Shown: positions 39,048 through 47,653, numbered from the stretch's first letter. The stretch: DNA of 64,000 nucleotides from Streptomyces fungicidicus (GCF_003665435.1 NZ_CP023407.1:2170001-2234000), one strand, 5' to 3'. Notes: generated from the sequence alone by a model not told the origin. A program made the numbers and translations.

Positions 39048-39064
39048 GGTACAGATCCTGTACC
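39048..39064 (-). promoter_or_regulatory. Candidate VapBC operator
   Basis: GGTACAG-ATC-CTGTACC, perfect 7-bp arms. It overlaps the leaderless -10 (TACCAT) before vapB. A weaker CCATG/CATGG dyad lies between it and the ATG. Confidence 0.75.
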
Positions 39065-39137
39065 ACACGGGACCGGGGGCGGAGACGTTCGGAAGCCGAT
39101 CACCCGTAGGTGTGCCAATCCCCCCCCACGGCCGGGG

Positions 39138-39168
39138 CCGGGGGCCGCCCACAGTGGGCGGCCCCCGG
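39138..39168 (-). terminator. Terminator of the pectate lyase gene
   Basis: CCGGGGGCCGCCCAC and its exact complement around one A form a 15-bp stem just after the lyase stop at 39175 on the minus strand. Confidence 0.85.
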
Positions 39169-39174
39169 TGCGGG

Positions 39175-40713
39175 TCAGCTCGTGTAGGTCTCGAATTCGG
39201 CGATCCTCGGGGTGCCCGAGGCGCTGGTGATCTCGAAGGTGACCTTCTTCAGGGAGGTGGGGCTGAAGCCGATGACGCCCGCTCCGCTGCCGGAGGCCAG
39301 GACGGCCCCCGTGTCGTGGTTGAGGACACGGTAGGAGCCGATGGTGCCGGAGCCCGAGGCCAGGCGGATGTTGACCTTGGAGACCGTGGTGGCGGAGCCC
39401 CACTTCACCGAGACCGATCCGGTCGAGCCGGACGGCGACCAGTACGTGCTCGTGCTGCCGTCGACGACGTTTCCGTAGCTCGTCCCGGAGGCCTTGGAGG
39501 AGCCGTCCGCGCCCGCGCCGATGCTGAGGTTGGTGCCGGTGGGCGGGTTCGTCGGGTCGGGGTCCGTCGGGTCCGGGCTGCCGGGGTCGGTCGGGTCGGG
39601 GCTCTGCGGGGTGCAGCTGCCGTCCGAGACCTTCAGGCCCTTGTTGGCGCCCGCCGTCTGGCTCACCACGCTCGGCACGCAGTTGGCCGCGTCGAGGGCG
39701 TAGGAGTACGGGATGCTGACCGAAGTGTTCGACGTCGGGTTCGGACCGGCCGGGTTGTTGTCGCCGCTGCGCGAGGACCAGGTCACGTTGTCGAAGATGT
39801 TGCCGCTGACCTGCCAGTAGCCGGCCGCGTCGGTGTAGAAGGTGCCCAGCACGTCCTTCGAGTCCTCGAAGTAGTTGCTGTCCACCTTGGCGCGGGCGCC
39901 GGCCCGGGAGTTGATGCCGGACTCGTTGAGGTTCTTGTAGTGGTTGTTGTAGATGTGCGAGATGCCGCCGCGCAGCAGGGGCGTACGGGAGTCGATGTTC
40001 TCGTACAGGTTGTGGTGGAAGGTGACGTACCCGTTCGAGGTGTCGCTCTCGCTGGACCCGATCAGGCCGCCGCGGCCGGAGTTGCGCAGGGTGCTGTAGG
40101 ACAGCGTCACGTACTGGGTGTTGTCCTTCATGTCGAAGAGGCCGTCGTAGCCCTCCGACTCGCCGCCGGACGCCTCCAGCGTGGTGTGGTCGACCCAGAC
40201 GTTGCGGACGTCGCTCTCCATGCCGATGGCGTCGCCGCCGTTCGACGTGGGCGAGCCCGACTTCTTGACGTTCCGCACCGTCACGTTCTGGATGATGATG
40301 TTGCTGGACTCCCGGATGTGGATGCCCAGCTGGTCGAAGACGGCGCCGTTGCCCACGCCGACGATCGTGACGTTGCTGATCTGCTTGAGCTCGATCACGC
40401 CGGCCGCGGTGTTGCAGCTGCTGCCCGACACCTTGGCGGTGTTGCCGTGGTTGATGGTGCCCTCGACCTGGATGACGATCGGGGTCGAGCTGCTGGCCCG
40501 GCCGCACAGGGCCTGATGGATCGCGGTGCCGGTGGTGGCGCGGACCGTCTGGCCGCCGGCGCCGCCGGTGGTTCCGCCGTTCTGCGTCGCGTAACCGGTG
40601 ACACCGCCGGTCGCGGCGGATGCGGTGGACGTGGACATCGCCACGCCGGTCGCGGCCGCGAGGGCTCCCGTGGCAAGTAACGCGGAGAGCCGCACGGCGA
40701 CTGACTTTCTCAT
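39175..40713 (-). CDS. Secreted pectate lyase (PL1-like) with C-terminal carbohydrate-binding domain
   Basis: The protein has 512 residues; the ATG is complement of 40713 (MRKSVAVRLSALL). Signal peptide of about 36 residues. The catalytic beta-helix follows (about 45-350) with family blocks VWVDHTTLE (the WxDH-type signature), YDGLFDMKDNTQYVTLSY and NSRAGARAKVDSNYF; metal-binding Asp/Glu are plentiful. A Pro/Asp/Thr-rich linker (DPTDPGSPDPTDPDPT) leads to a discoidin-like domain (about 390-512) with NVVDGSTSTYWSPSG, typical of substrate binding. It acts outside the cell on pectate. The upstream region has two palindromes suggesting LacI-type and other control. Confidence 0.9.
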   Translation of the reverse strand: MRKSVAVRLSALLATGALAAATGVAMSTSTASAATGGVTGYATQNGGTTGGAGGQTVRATTGTAIHQALCGRASSSTPIVIQVEGTINHGNTAKVSGSSCNTAAGVIELKQISNVTIVGVGNGAVFDQLGIHIRESSNIIIQNVTVRNVKKSGSPTSNGGDAIGMESDVRNVWVDHTTLEASGGESEGYDGLFDMKDNTQYVTLSYSTLRNSGRGGLIGSSESDTSNGYVTFHHNLYENIDSRTPLLRGGISHIYNNHYKNLNESGINSRAGARAKVDSNYFEDSKDVLGTFYTDAAGYWQVSGNIFDNVTWSSRSGDNNPAGPNPTSNTSVSIPYSYALDAANCVPSVVSQTAGANKGLKVSDGSCTPQSPDPTDPGSPDPTDPDPTNPPTGTNLSIGAGADGSSKASGTSYGNVVDGSTSTYWSPSGSTGSVSVKWGSATTVSKVNIRLASGSGTIGSYRVLNHDTGAVLASGSGAGVIGFSPTSLKKVTFEITSASGTPRIAEFETYTS

Positions 40714-40750
40714 GCTCGTCTCGCCTTCATCCTCTGAAGTCATGGGGTGC

Positions 40751-40770
40751 TGCGGTGCGATGCGGTGCAG
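40751..40770. repeat. Tandem 10-bp repeat in the pectate lyase leader
   Basis: TGCGGTGCGA followed by TGCGGTGCAG, 8 of 10 identical, with related TGTGCATGCA next. It lies in the untranslated region. Confidence 0.55.
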
Positions 40771-40781
40771 TGTGCATGCAG

Positions 40782-40797
40782 TGTCATGGGCATGACA
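40782..40797. promoter_or_regulatory. Palindrome TGTCATG-GG-CATGACA
   Basis: Perfect 7-bp inverted repeat with a 2-bp spacer, 69 bp upstream of the pectate lyase start. Candidate operator of an unnamed regulator. Confidence 0.5.
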
Positions 40798-40842
40798 GCT
40801 AGACCGATGAGGGAGGGCGGGGTGGGCCCGGCCCATCGGTGG

Positions 40843-40854
40843 GAAAGCGCTTTC
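40843..40854. promoter_or_regulatory. LacI-type operator GAAAGCGCTTTC
   Basis: 12-bp perfect palindrome centred on GCGC, the style bound by LacI-family regulators (such as CebR-like sites) in Streptomyces, 130 bp before the pectate lyase start. Flanks GG...TG. Confidence 0.7.
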
Positions 40855-41108
40855 TGTTGGTTCCCGGCGACAGTAGGGCCACGTTCGAGGGGCTGGCAAG
40901 ACTCCGCGCAGTTACGGAATGTCGAACTCCGATTCGATGCGGCGCGGGCGCGGGTTTCCCTGTGCCGCGGGGCAGCGCGGAAATGCGGCGTACTCGACCG
41001 TCCCGCGGTCGCGGCACGCGTCACCGGCCTGATCGACAGCCGGTTCGACCGGGCCGGGGCACCGCGGGTGGCCGACCTGACCTTCCGGGCCGGCCGGCCG
41101 CACTCGCT

Positions 41109-41129
41109 CGGGCGGCAGGAGACCGCCCG
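41109..41129 (-). terminator. Terminator of glnA2
   Basis: CGGGCGG-n7-CCGCCCG, perfect 7-bp stem, 8 nt downstream of the glnA2 stop on the minus strand. Confidence 0.7.
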
Positions 41130-41136
41130 GCCCGGC

Positions 41137-42498
41137 CTACAGCACCGGCAGGTTCTTCCGCAGCTCGAAGGCCGTGACCTCGGAGCGGTACTCCTCCCAC
41201 TCCTGCTTCTTGTTGCGCAGGAAGAAGTCGAAGACGTGCTCGCCGAGCGTCTCGGCGGCCAGGTCGCTGCGCTCCATCAGGGTGAGCGCCTCGCCCAGGT
41301 TCTGCGGGAGCGGTTCGATGCCGAGGGCGCGGCGCTCCGCGTCGGAGAGGGCCCACACGTCGTCCTCGGCGCCCGGCGGGAGCTCGTAGCCCTCCTCGAT
41401 GCCCTTCAGGCCGGCGGCCAGGAGAAGGGCGTAGGCCAGGTACGGGTTGGCGCCGGAGTCGAGGGAGCGGACCTCCACGCGCGCCGAGCCGGTCTTGCCG
41501 GGCTTGTACATGGGCACGCGCACCAGGGCCGAGCGGTTGTTGTGGCCCCAGCAGATGTACGAGGGGGCCTCGCCGCCGGCGCCCGCGGTGCGCTCCGAGC
41601 CGCCCCAGATGCGCTTGTAGGAGTTGACCCACTGGTTGGTGACCGCGGAGATCTCGGCGGCGTGCCGCAGCAGGCCCGCGATGAAGGAGCGGCCGACCTT
41701 GGAGAGCTGGTACTCGGCGCCGGACTCGTAGAACGCGTTGCGGTCGCCCTCGAAGAGGGAGAGGTGGGTGTGCATGCCGGAGCCCGGGTATTCCGAGAAG
41801 GGCTTCGGCATGAAGGTGGCCTGGACGCCCTGTTCCAGCGCGACCTGCTTCATGACCAGGCGGAACGTCATGATGTTGTCCGCCGTGGAGAGCGCGTCCG
41901 CGTAGCGCAGGTCGATCTCCTGCTGGCCGGGGGCGCCCTCGTGGTGGGAGAACTCCACCGAGATGCCCATCGACTCCAGCATGGTGATCGCCTGACGGCG
42001 GAAGTCCATGCCGACGTTCTGCGGGGTGTGGTCGAAGTAGCCGGAGTTGTCGGCCGGGGTCGGGCGGCTGCCGTCCAGCGGCTTGTTCTTCAGCAGGAAG
42101 AACTCGATCTCCGGGTGGGTGTAGAAGGTGAAGCCCAGGTCGGAGGTGCGGGCCAGGGCGCGCTTGAGGACGTAGCGCGGGTCGGCGAAGGACGGCGAGC
42201 CGTCCGGCATCAGGATGTCGCAGAACATCCGGGCCGTGCCGGGGGCCTCGGCGCGCCAGGGCAGGATCTGGAACGTCGACGGGTCCGGCTTGGCGATCAT
42301 GTCGGACTCGTAGACGCGGGCGAAGCCCTCGATGGCGGAGCCGTCGAAGCCGATCCCCTCGTCGAACGCCTGCTCGAGTTCGGCGGGGGCGACGGCCACG
42401 GACTTGAGGAAGCCCAGCACGTCGGTGAACCACAGGCGCACGAACCGGATGTCGCGCTCCTCCAACGTCCGGAGCACGAACTCCTGCTGCTTGTCCAT
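41137..42498 (-). CDS. glnA2: GlnA2, glutamine-synthetase-like gamma-glutamylpolyamine synthetase
   Basis: The protein has 453 residues (start MDKQQEFVLRT; an ATG at 42513 adds five residues). It is GSI-like: FDGSAIEG, EIEFFLL, HHEGAPGQQEIDL, PGSGMHTHLS, and NNRSALVRVP. The S. coelicolor orthologue of this name has been shown to ligate glutamate to polyamines and does not act as a normal glutamine synthetase. It lacks the adenylylation tyrosine (DVWALSDAE where GlnA has DLYELAPEE), so GlnE should not control it. Which polyamines it accepts here is inferred from the orthologue. Confidence 0.88.
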   Translation of the reverse strand: MDKQQEFVLRTLEERDIRFVRLWFTDVLGFLKSVAVAPAELEQAFDEGIGFDGSAIEGFARVYESDMIAKPDPSTFQILPWRAEAPGTARMFCDILMPDGSPSFADPRYVLKRALARTSDLGFTFYTHPEIEFFLLKNKPLDGSRPTPADNSGYFDHTPQNVGMDFRRQAITMLESMGISVEFSHHEGAPGQQEIDLRYADALSTADNIMTFRLVMKQVALEQGVQATFMPKPFSEYPGSGMHTHLSLFEGDRNAFYESGAEYQLSKVGRSFIAGLLRHAAEISAVTNQWVNSYKRIWGGSERTAGAGGEAPSYICWGHNNRSALVRVPMYKPGKTGSARVEVRSLDSGANPYLAYALLLAAGLKGIEEGYELPPGAEDDVWALSDAERRALGIEPLPQNLGEALTLMERSDLAAETLGEHVFDFFLRNKKQEWEEYRSEVTAFELRKNLPVL

Positions 42499-42731
42499 CT
42501 TCCGCTTCCCCATCCTTGCCGGTCAGGCCGCCTGTCCGCTCCCGCGCCCCGGGAGGCGGCCGGGCGTCCCGAGCATCCCACCACACCAGCGTTTCATACG
42601 CGTTGCCGACCTCGATCGGCCGAGCGGCCGCCGCTTGAACGTCCCGCACACGACAGGTGTACCGCCGCGGGTTCCATCTTGCCTGTTCGGGGCGGGCTCC
42701 GTAACGGGTGGCCCGGGCCGGGGGGCGGTCG

Positions 42732-43178
42732 CTACGACGGTTTCGGGGAGAGGCCCAGCAGAAGGGGGCCCGTGGGGTCGGTGACGATGTCGGCCACCGT
42801 GACCGGGTCCAGCGTGGCGAAGAACGCCTCCTGGGCCCGGCGCAGTGCGCCGCGCAGCCGGCAGGCGGAGCTCAGGGGGCAGGCCGGCGAGGTGGCGGTG
42901 CCCTCGCAGTCGACGACGTCGCCGTCGCCCTCGAAGGCCCGGACCAGGGCGCCCACGGAGGCGGCGCGGCCCTCCTCCGTGACGGACAGCCCGCCGCCCC
43001 GGCCTCGGCGGGCCGTCAGCAGGCCCATGTGCTGGAGCTCGGCGACGACCTTCGCGGCATGGGTGTACGGCACGTCCATCGCCTCGGCGACCTCGCGCGT
43101 GGTCGGGCTGGAGTCACCGGCCACGGCGAGGCGCATCAGGACGCGCAGGGCCAGGTCTGTGGAGCGGAGGAGCCGCAT
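42732..43178 (-). CDS. Rrf2-family transcriptional regulator
   Basis: The protein has 148 residues. The N-terminal winged helix (MRLLRSTDLALRVLMRLA; DVPYTHAAKVVAELQHMGLL) precedes a cysteine cluster C-x8-C-x5-C at about 91-106 (CEGTATSPACPLSSAC), which suggests an iron-sulfur sensor as in NsrR and RsrR; the NsrR spacing is x5-x5, so the sensed signal may differ. It is leaderless: TTGAAC-n17-TACGCT, then 7 nt to the ATG. An ATGCGCAT palindrome lies between -35 and -10. It is divergent from the DUF3105-DUF305 genes. Confidence 0.88.
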   Translation of the reverse strand: MRLLRSTDLALRVLMRLAVAGDSSPTTREVAEAMDVPYTHAAKVVAELQHMGLLTARRGRGGGLSVTEEGRAASVGALVRAFEGDGDVVDCEGTATSPACPLSSACRLRGALRRAQEAFFATLDPVTVADIVTDPTGPLLLGLSPKPS

Positions 43179-43195
43179 GACAGAGAGCGTAGGTA

Positions 43196-43203
43196 ATGCG
43201 CAT
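43196..43203 (-). promoter_or_regulatory. ATGCGCAT palindrome in the Rrf2 gene promoter
   Basis: 8-bp perfect palindrome between the -35 TTGAAC (43209-43214) and the -10 TACGCT of the Rrf2-family gene. Probable autoregulatory site, and it may also affect the divergent DUF3105 gene. Confidence 0.6.
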
Positions 43204-43333
43204 CCCGGGTTCAAATTTTTCGGGGACGGGAGGCGGGAGAGGGGTGAGGCGCTGCCCCCTACGACTCGTGGTGGCTTCCGGATTACGATCAGCTCACCCG
43301 CTCCTCCCACTTCTCCCCCGAAGGACACCTCCC

Positions 43334-43999
43334 ATGGGCTCCGCCAAGAAGAGCAGCGCGTCACGCACGGCACGCATAGAGGAGATGCGGCGCGCCGAGC
43401 AGTCGCGCGAGCGCCGCAACAGGATCCTCACCATCGCGGCCAGTGTCGTGGTCGTCGCCGGGCTCGTGGCCGGCACCGTGGTGCTCGTGCAGTCGCAGTC
43501 GGACGACGACGGCGGCAGCACGGCGGCGGACTCCAAGAACCCCGGCAAGTTCGTCACGGGCAAGGACGGCGTGCGGACCTGGGAGGGGACGCTGGGGCGC
43601 AACCACGTGGCCAAGGCGGTGAACTACCCCGTCACGCCGCCGGTGGGCGGTGACCACAACCCCGTGTGGATGAACTGCAACGGGGACGTCTACGGCGACG
43701 AGATCAACAACACCAACGCCGTGCACTCGCTGGAGCACGGAGCCGTGTGGGTGACGTACAACGCCGACGCCGGGAAGGCGGACGTCGACGCGCTCGCGGC
43801 GAAGGTGAAGAAGACGCCGTACACGCTGATGAGTCCGGTGGACGGGCAGAAGGACCCGATCATGCTGAGCGCGTGGGGGCACCAGCGCACGGTGACCGGC
43901 GCGGACGACCCGGATCTGGACGCCTTCTTCGAGAAGTTCGTCCAGGGCGAGCAGACGCCCGAGCCGGGTGCCGCCTGCACCAACGGACTCTCCAAGTGA
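43334..43999 (+). CDS. DUF3105 membrane-anchored protein
   Basis: The protein has 221 residues. A charged N-terminus (MGSAKKSSASRTARIEEMRRAEQ) precedes one membrane helix (about 29-51, ILTIAASVVVVAGLVAGTVVLV), so most of the protein is outside. The exported DUF3105 domain has His residues in GRNHVAKAVNYPVTPPVGGDHNPVWMNC (as PVGGDH then HSLEHGAVWVTY) and Cys residues. Metal or redox chemistry is possible. It precedes DUF305 in a translationally coupled pair; that adjacency is seen in many Actinobacteria. Function is unknown. Confidence 0.85.
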   Translation: MGSAKKSSASRTARIEEMRRAEQSRERRNRILTIAASVVVVAGLVAGTVVLVQSQSDDDGGSTAADSKNPGKFVTGKDGVRTWEGTLGRNHVAKAVNYPVTPPVGGDHNPVWMNCNGDVYGDEINNTNAVHSLEHGAVWVTYNADAGKADVDALAAKVKKTPYTLMSPVDGQKDPIMLSAWGHQRTVTGADDPDLDAFFEKFVQGEQTPEPGAACTNGLSK

Positions 44000-44616
44000 G
44001 GCAGTGGGGGCTGGTCACGGGCGCCGCGGTCACGGCGCTCGTCGCGACCGGCGCGATCACCTACGCGGTGGCCGGGGACGAGGGCGCCTCGGACGCGGCC
44101 CCCACCGCCGATTCCGCCGACGCCGGGTTCGCCCGGGACATGGCCGTGCACCATCAGCAGGCCGTCGAGATGTCGTACGTCGTGCGGGACCGTACGGACG
44201 ACGAGGAGGTCCGGCGGCTCGCCTACGACATCGCCCAGACGCAGGCCAACCAGCGGGGCATGCTGCTGGGCTGGCTCGACTTGTGGGAACTCCCCAAGGT
44301 CTCCTCGGACCCGCCGATGACCTGGATGGGCATGGGCGACGCGGCCGCCGGCAAGGACGGGGCGCTGATGCCGGGGATGGCGACCAACGCCGAGATGAAG
44401 CGGCTGGGGGAACTGGACGGGAAGCGGGCCGAGGTCTTCTACCTGCAGCTCATGACGGACCACCACAAGGGCGGGGTGCACATGGCGCAGGCGTGTGTGC
44501 GGGCCTGTGAGGTGGGGGTCGAGAAGCGGCTCGCCCGCGGGATGGTCGAGGGCCAGGAGTCGGAGATCGAGCTGATGGCCGGGATGCTGGAGGAGCGGGG
44601 CGCGGCCGCCCGGTAG
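43996..44616 (+). CDS. DUF305 protein (exported, His-rich four-helix type)
   Basis: The protein has 206 residues; its GTG start overlaps the DUF3105 stop as GTGA. A signal-like hydrophobic segment (LVTGAAVTALVATGAITYAVAG) leads to the DUF305 domain with two signature motifs: DMAVHHQQAVEMS and MTDHHKGGVHMAQ. The family is ferritin-like, exported and often near copper-handling genes, so metal binding is a reasonable guess; no copper gene is here. It is coupled to DUF3105, and the Rrf2 regulator gene is divergent. Confidence 0.85.
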   Translation: MRQWGLVTGAAVTALVATGAITYAVAGDEGASDAAPTADSADAGFARDMAVHHQQAVEMSYVVRDRTDDEEVRRLAYDIAQTQANQRGMLLGWLDLWELPKVSSDPPMTWMGMGDAAAGKDGALMPGMATNAEMKRLGELDGKRAEVFYLQLMTDHHKGGVHMAQACVRACEVGVEKRLARGMVEGQESEIELMAGMLEERGAAAR

Positions 44617-44660
44617 GGGGCTTCAGGACATCGTGTCGTTTTGACGATTACACTGGGCCC

Positions 44661-46421
44661 GTGCCTCAACTACGTCTCGCCCTGAATCAGATCGACTCGA
44701 GCGTCGGCGACCTCGCCGGCAACGCCGAAACGATTGTCCGCTGGACCCGGCACTCCGCCGAGCAGGGAGCGCACCTCGTGGCGTTCCCGGAGATGGCGCT
44801 GACCGGGTATCCCGTCGAGGACCTGGCCCTCCGGTCGTCCTTCGTGGAGGCCTCGCGGGCCGGTCTGCGCTCCCTTGCCTCCCGGCTCGCCGAGGAGGGG
44901 CTCGGGGAGCTTCCGGTGGTCGTCGGCTACCTCGACCGCAGCGCCGCCGCCCAGCCGAAGTACGGGCAGCCGGCCGGTGCGCCGCAGAACGCGGGCGCCG
45001 TGCTGTACGGGGGCGAGGTGGTGCTGAGCTTCGCCAAGCACCACCTGCCGAACTACGGGGTCTTCGACGAGTTCCGGTACTTCGTGCCCGGCGACACCAT
45101 GCCGGTGGTGCGGGTGCGCGGAATCGATGTCGCCCTCGCCATCTGCGAGGACCTGTGGCAGGACGGCGGGCGGGTGCCGGCCGCGCGGTCCGCGCGGGCC
45201 GGGCTGCTGCTGTCGGTCAACGCCTCGCCGTACGAGCGCGACAAGGACGACACCCGGCTGGAGCTGGTGCGCAAGCGGGCGCAGGAGGCCGGGTGCACGA
45301 CCGCGTACCTCGCGATGATGGGCGGGCAGGACGAACTGGTCTTCGACGGGGACTCGATCGTCGTGGACCGCGACGGGGGCGTGGTGGCGCGGGCGCCGCA
45401 GTTCTCCGAGGCGTGTGTCGTGGTCGACCTGGAGCTTCCGGCGGCGGTGGCCGACGCGCCGGTGGGGGTCGTGGACGACGGGCTGCGGATCGACCGCGTG
45501 GTGCTGTCGGAGGAGCCCGTGCCGGCGTACGAGGCCGGGTCGGGCGAGGCGTACGCCGAGCGGCTCGACGACGACGAGGAGGTGTACTCCGCGCTGGTGG
45601 TGGGGCTGCGGGCGTACGTCGCGAAGAACGGGTTCCGGTCGGTGGTGATCGGGCTGTCCGGGGGGATCGACTCGGCGCTCGTCGCGGCGCTCGCCTGCGA
45701 CGCGGTGGGGGCGGAGAACGTCTACGGCGTGTCGATGCCGTCGAAGTACTCGTCGGAGCACTCGAAGGACGACGCGGCGGAGCTGGCCCGGCGGACGGGG
45801 CTGAACTACCGGACGGTCGCGATCGAGCCGATGTTCGACGCGTACATGGGCGCGCTGGGGCTGACGGGGCTGGCGGAGGAGAACCTGCAGTCCCGGCTGC
45901 GGGGGACGCTGCTGATGGCGATCTCCAACCAGGAGGGGCACATCGTGCTGGCGCCGGGGAACAAGTCGGAGCTGGCGGTGGGGTACTCGACGCTGTACGG
46001 GGACTCCGTGGGCGCGTACGGGCCGATCAAGGACGTGTACAAGACGTCGGTGTTCCGGCTGGCGGAGTGGCGCAACCGGGCGGCGGTGGAGCGGGGGGAG
46101 ACTCCGCCGATTCCGGAGAACTCGATCTCCAAGCCGCCGAGCGCGGAGCTGCGGCCGGGGCAGGTCGACACGGACTCGCTGCCGGACTACCCGGTGCTGG
46201 ACGCGATCCTGGCGCTGTACGTGGACCGGGACCGGGGGGCGGACGAGATCGTCGCGGCCGGGTTCGACGCGGAGCTGGTGACGAGGACGCTGCGGATGGT
46301 GGACCGGGCGGAGTACAAGCGGCGGCAGTATCCGCCGGGGACGAAGATCTCGCCCAAGGGGTTCGGGAAGGACCGGCGGCTGCCGATCACCAACGGGTGG
46401 CGGGAGGGTGGCCTCGTCTGA
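44661..46421 (+). CDS. nadE: Glutamine-dependent NAD synthetase NadE
   Basis: The protein has 586 residues. An N-terminal nitrilase-type glutaminase (about 1-270) has Glu in AFPEMALTGYP, Lys in FAKHHLPNYG and the nucleophile in ALAICEDLW. The C-terminal synthetase (about 300-586) has the P-loop IGLSGGIDSALVAALA. It converts nicotinate adenine dinucleotide to NAD with glutamine as nitrogen donor, drawing on the glutamine pool of the synthetases in this window. The start is GTG at 44661; TACACT lies 7 nt upstream, suggesting leaderless transcription. Confidence 0.96.
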   Translation: MPQLRLALNQIDSSVGDLAGNAETIVRWTRHSAEQGAHLVAFPEMALTGYPVEDLALRSSFVEASRAGLRSLASRLAEEGLGELPVVVGYLDRSAAAQPKYGQPAGAPQNAGAVLYGGEVVLSFAKHHLPNYGVFDEFRYFVPGDTMPVVRVRGIDVALAICEDLWQDGGRVPAARSARAGLLLSVNASPYERDKDDTRLELVRKRAQEAGCTTAYLAMMGGQDELVFDGDSIVVDRDGGVVARAPQFSEACVVVDLELPAAVADAPVGVVDDGLRIDRVVLSEEPVPAYEAGSGEAYAERLDDDEEVYSALVVGLRAYVAKNGFRSVVIGLSGGIDSALVAALACDAVGAENVYGVSMPSKYSSEHSKDDAAELARRTGLNYRTVAIEPMFDAYMGALGLTGLAEENLQSRLRGTLLMAISNQEGHIVLAPGNKSELAVGYSTLYGDSVGAYGPIKDVYKTSVFRLAEWRNRAAVERGETPPIPENSISKPPSAELRPGQVDTDSLPDYPVLDAILALYVDRDRGADEIVAAGFDAELVTRTLRMVDRAEYKRRQYPPGTKISPKGFGKDRRLPITNGWREGGLV

Positions 46422-46430
46422 GGCCTGCGG

Positions 46431-46448
46431 CGCCCCCTTGCGCGGGGG
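46431..46448 (+). terminator. Weak stem-loop after nadE
   Basis: CCCCC-n6-GGGGG stem, 11 nt after the nadE stop. The remaining 200 bp to the convergent gene shows no gene. Confidence 0.4.
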
Positions 46449-46633
46449 TGACGGGCGCTTGGTTGGCGGGCGCTGTGGCGCGTGCGGTGGGTGGGGCGGG
46501 GCCGGGGCGGGGGTGTCCGTCCTCGGACCGGCCCGGATCGCGTGTGCTGCAAGGGGTGCGGGGTGTGGACGCGCCAGTCGCTGCGGGCGGGCACCCCCGC
46601 CCCGGCCCCTCACCGCCGTACGCGGCTGCGGCC

Positions 46634-47653
46634 TCAGTCGCCGGTGACCTTCACCCGGGCGGCGATGGGGAGGTGGTCGCTCGCGGTGGCGGGGAGGGTC
46701 CAGCTGCTTTCCGGCTGGGCGCCCTTGACCAGGATCTGGTCGATCCGCGCCATCGGGAACGACGCGGGCCAGCTGAAGCCGAAGCCGCTGCCCACGGCGC
46801 CCTGGGTGGAGCGCATCTGGGAGGTGACGGCGTTCAGGGCGCGGTCGTTCATGGTGCCGTTGAGGTCGCCCAGCAGGACGATGTTGGTGAGGGGCTCGTC
46901 GGCGATGGCCTCGCCCAGGGCGTCGGCGCTCTTGTCGCGCTGACGGGCCGTGAAGCCGGCCTCCAGTTTGACGCGGACCGACGGGAGGTGGGCGACGTAG
47001 ACGGCCACCTGGCCGGCGGGGGCGGTCACCGTGGCGCGCATCGCGCGCTTCCAGCCGAGGCGGATGTCGACCGCCTTGACGTCGCTCAGCGGGTACTTGC
47101 TCCACAGTCCGACCGTGCCGACCACGGCGTGGTGCCGGTACGTCGACGCCAGCGCCCGCTCGTAGGTGGCGACCTCCGACGCCTTCAGCTCCTCGAGGGC
47201 CAGTATGTCGGCGCCCGAGGCGGCCACGTCGCGGGCGGTGGCGGAGGGGTCCGGGTTATCGGCGTTGACGTTGTGCGTGGCCACCGTGAGGTCGCCGCCG
47301 GAGTCGGTCTTGTCGGTGAGCAGGCCGCCGAAGAGGTCCAGCCAGATGGCCGCCGGCAGGATCGTCGCGATCAGTGCCGTGGCCGACCTGCGGATCAGGC
47401 CGAGGACGAGCAGCACGGGGATCAGCAGTCCCAGCCAGGGCAGGAAGGTGTCCACCAGGCTGCCCAGGTTGCCGATCGCGTTCGGGATGCGGGTGTGGGC
47501 CATCATGACCAGCGCCAGCAGGACCGCGCACACGGCCAGGACGATGCCCCGGCGCCAGATCCCGCGGTCGCGCAGCAGGTTCCGGAACCGGGTCGACCGG
47601 CGTGGCCCCGAGCCGCCGCTGTCCGTCTCCGTCATGTACGCCTGCTGCGCCAT
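46634..47653 (-). CDS. Membrane endonuclease/exonuclease/phosphatase family protein
   Basis: The protein has 339 residues (ATG at 47653; ATG 47635 is also in frame). The N-terminal 110 residues hold three or so membrane helices (GIVLAVCAVLLALVMMAH; FLPWLGLLIPVLLVLGL). Then comes an EEP domain with THNVNADN, a Glu in LALEELKASEVATYE, VAHLPS, LGDLNGTM and a final SDHLPI, the catalytic set for Mg-dependent phosphodiesterases. The active site would face outside or the cytoplasm depending on topology. The substrate could be DNA, phospholipid or phosphoinositide; not decided. Confidence 0.85.
   Translation of the reverse strand: MAQQAYMTETDSGGSGPRRSTRFRNLLRDRGIWRRGIVLAVCAVLLALVMMAHTRIPNAIGNLGSLVDTFLPWLGLLIPVLLVLGLIRRSATALIATILPAAIWLDLFGGLLTDKTDSGGDLTVATHNVNADNPDPSATARDVAASGADILALEELKASEVATYERALASTYRHHAVVGTVGLWSKYPLSDVKAVDIRLGWKRAMRATVTAPAGQVAVYVAHLPSVRVKLEAGFTARQRDKSADALGEAIADEPLTNIVLLGDLNGTMNDRALNAVTSQMRSTQGAVGSGFGFSWPASFPMARIDQILVKGAQPESSWTLPATASDHLPIAARVKVTGD

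Larger units (their letters stand above)
40714..41136. other. Intergenic region (423 bp): pectate lyase promoter and downstream end of glnA2
   Basis: No convincing gene. It contains tandem TGCGGTGCGA/TGCGGTGCAG (40751-40770), the palindromes at 40782-40797 and 40843-40854, an ACCGATG/CATCGGT pair (40803-40840) and the glnA2 terminator. Short frames here have low coding quality. Confidence 0.7.

Noticed and set aside
40799..41017. 72-codon minus-strand ORF upstream of the pectate lyase
   Set aside because: Composition is non-coding, and it covers the palindromes and promoter of the lyase gene.
46408..46647. Short plus-strand ORF after nadE
   Set aside because: Gly/Arg low-complexity, no ribosome site, sits in a convergent spacer with a likely stem-loop.
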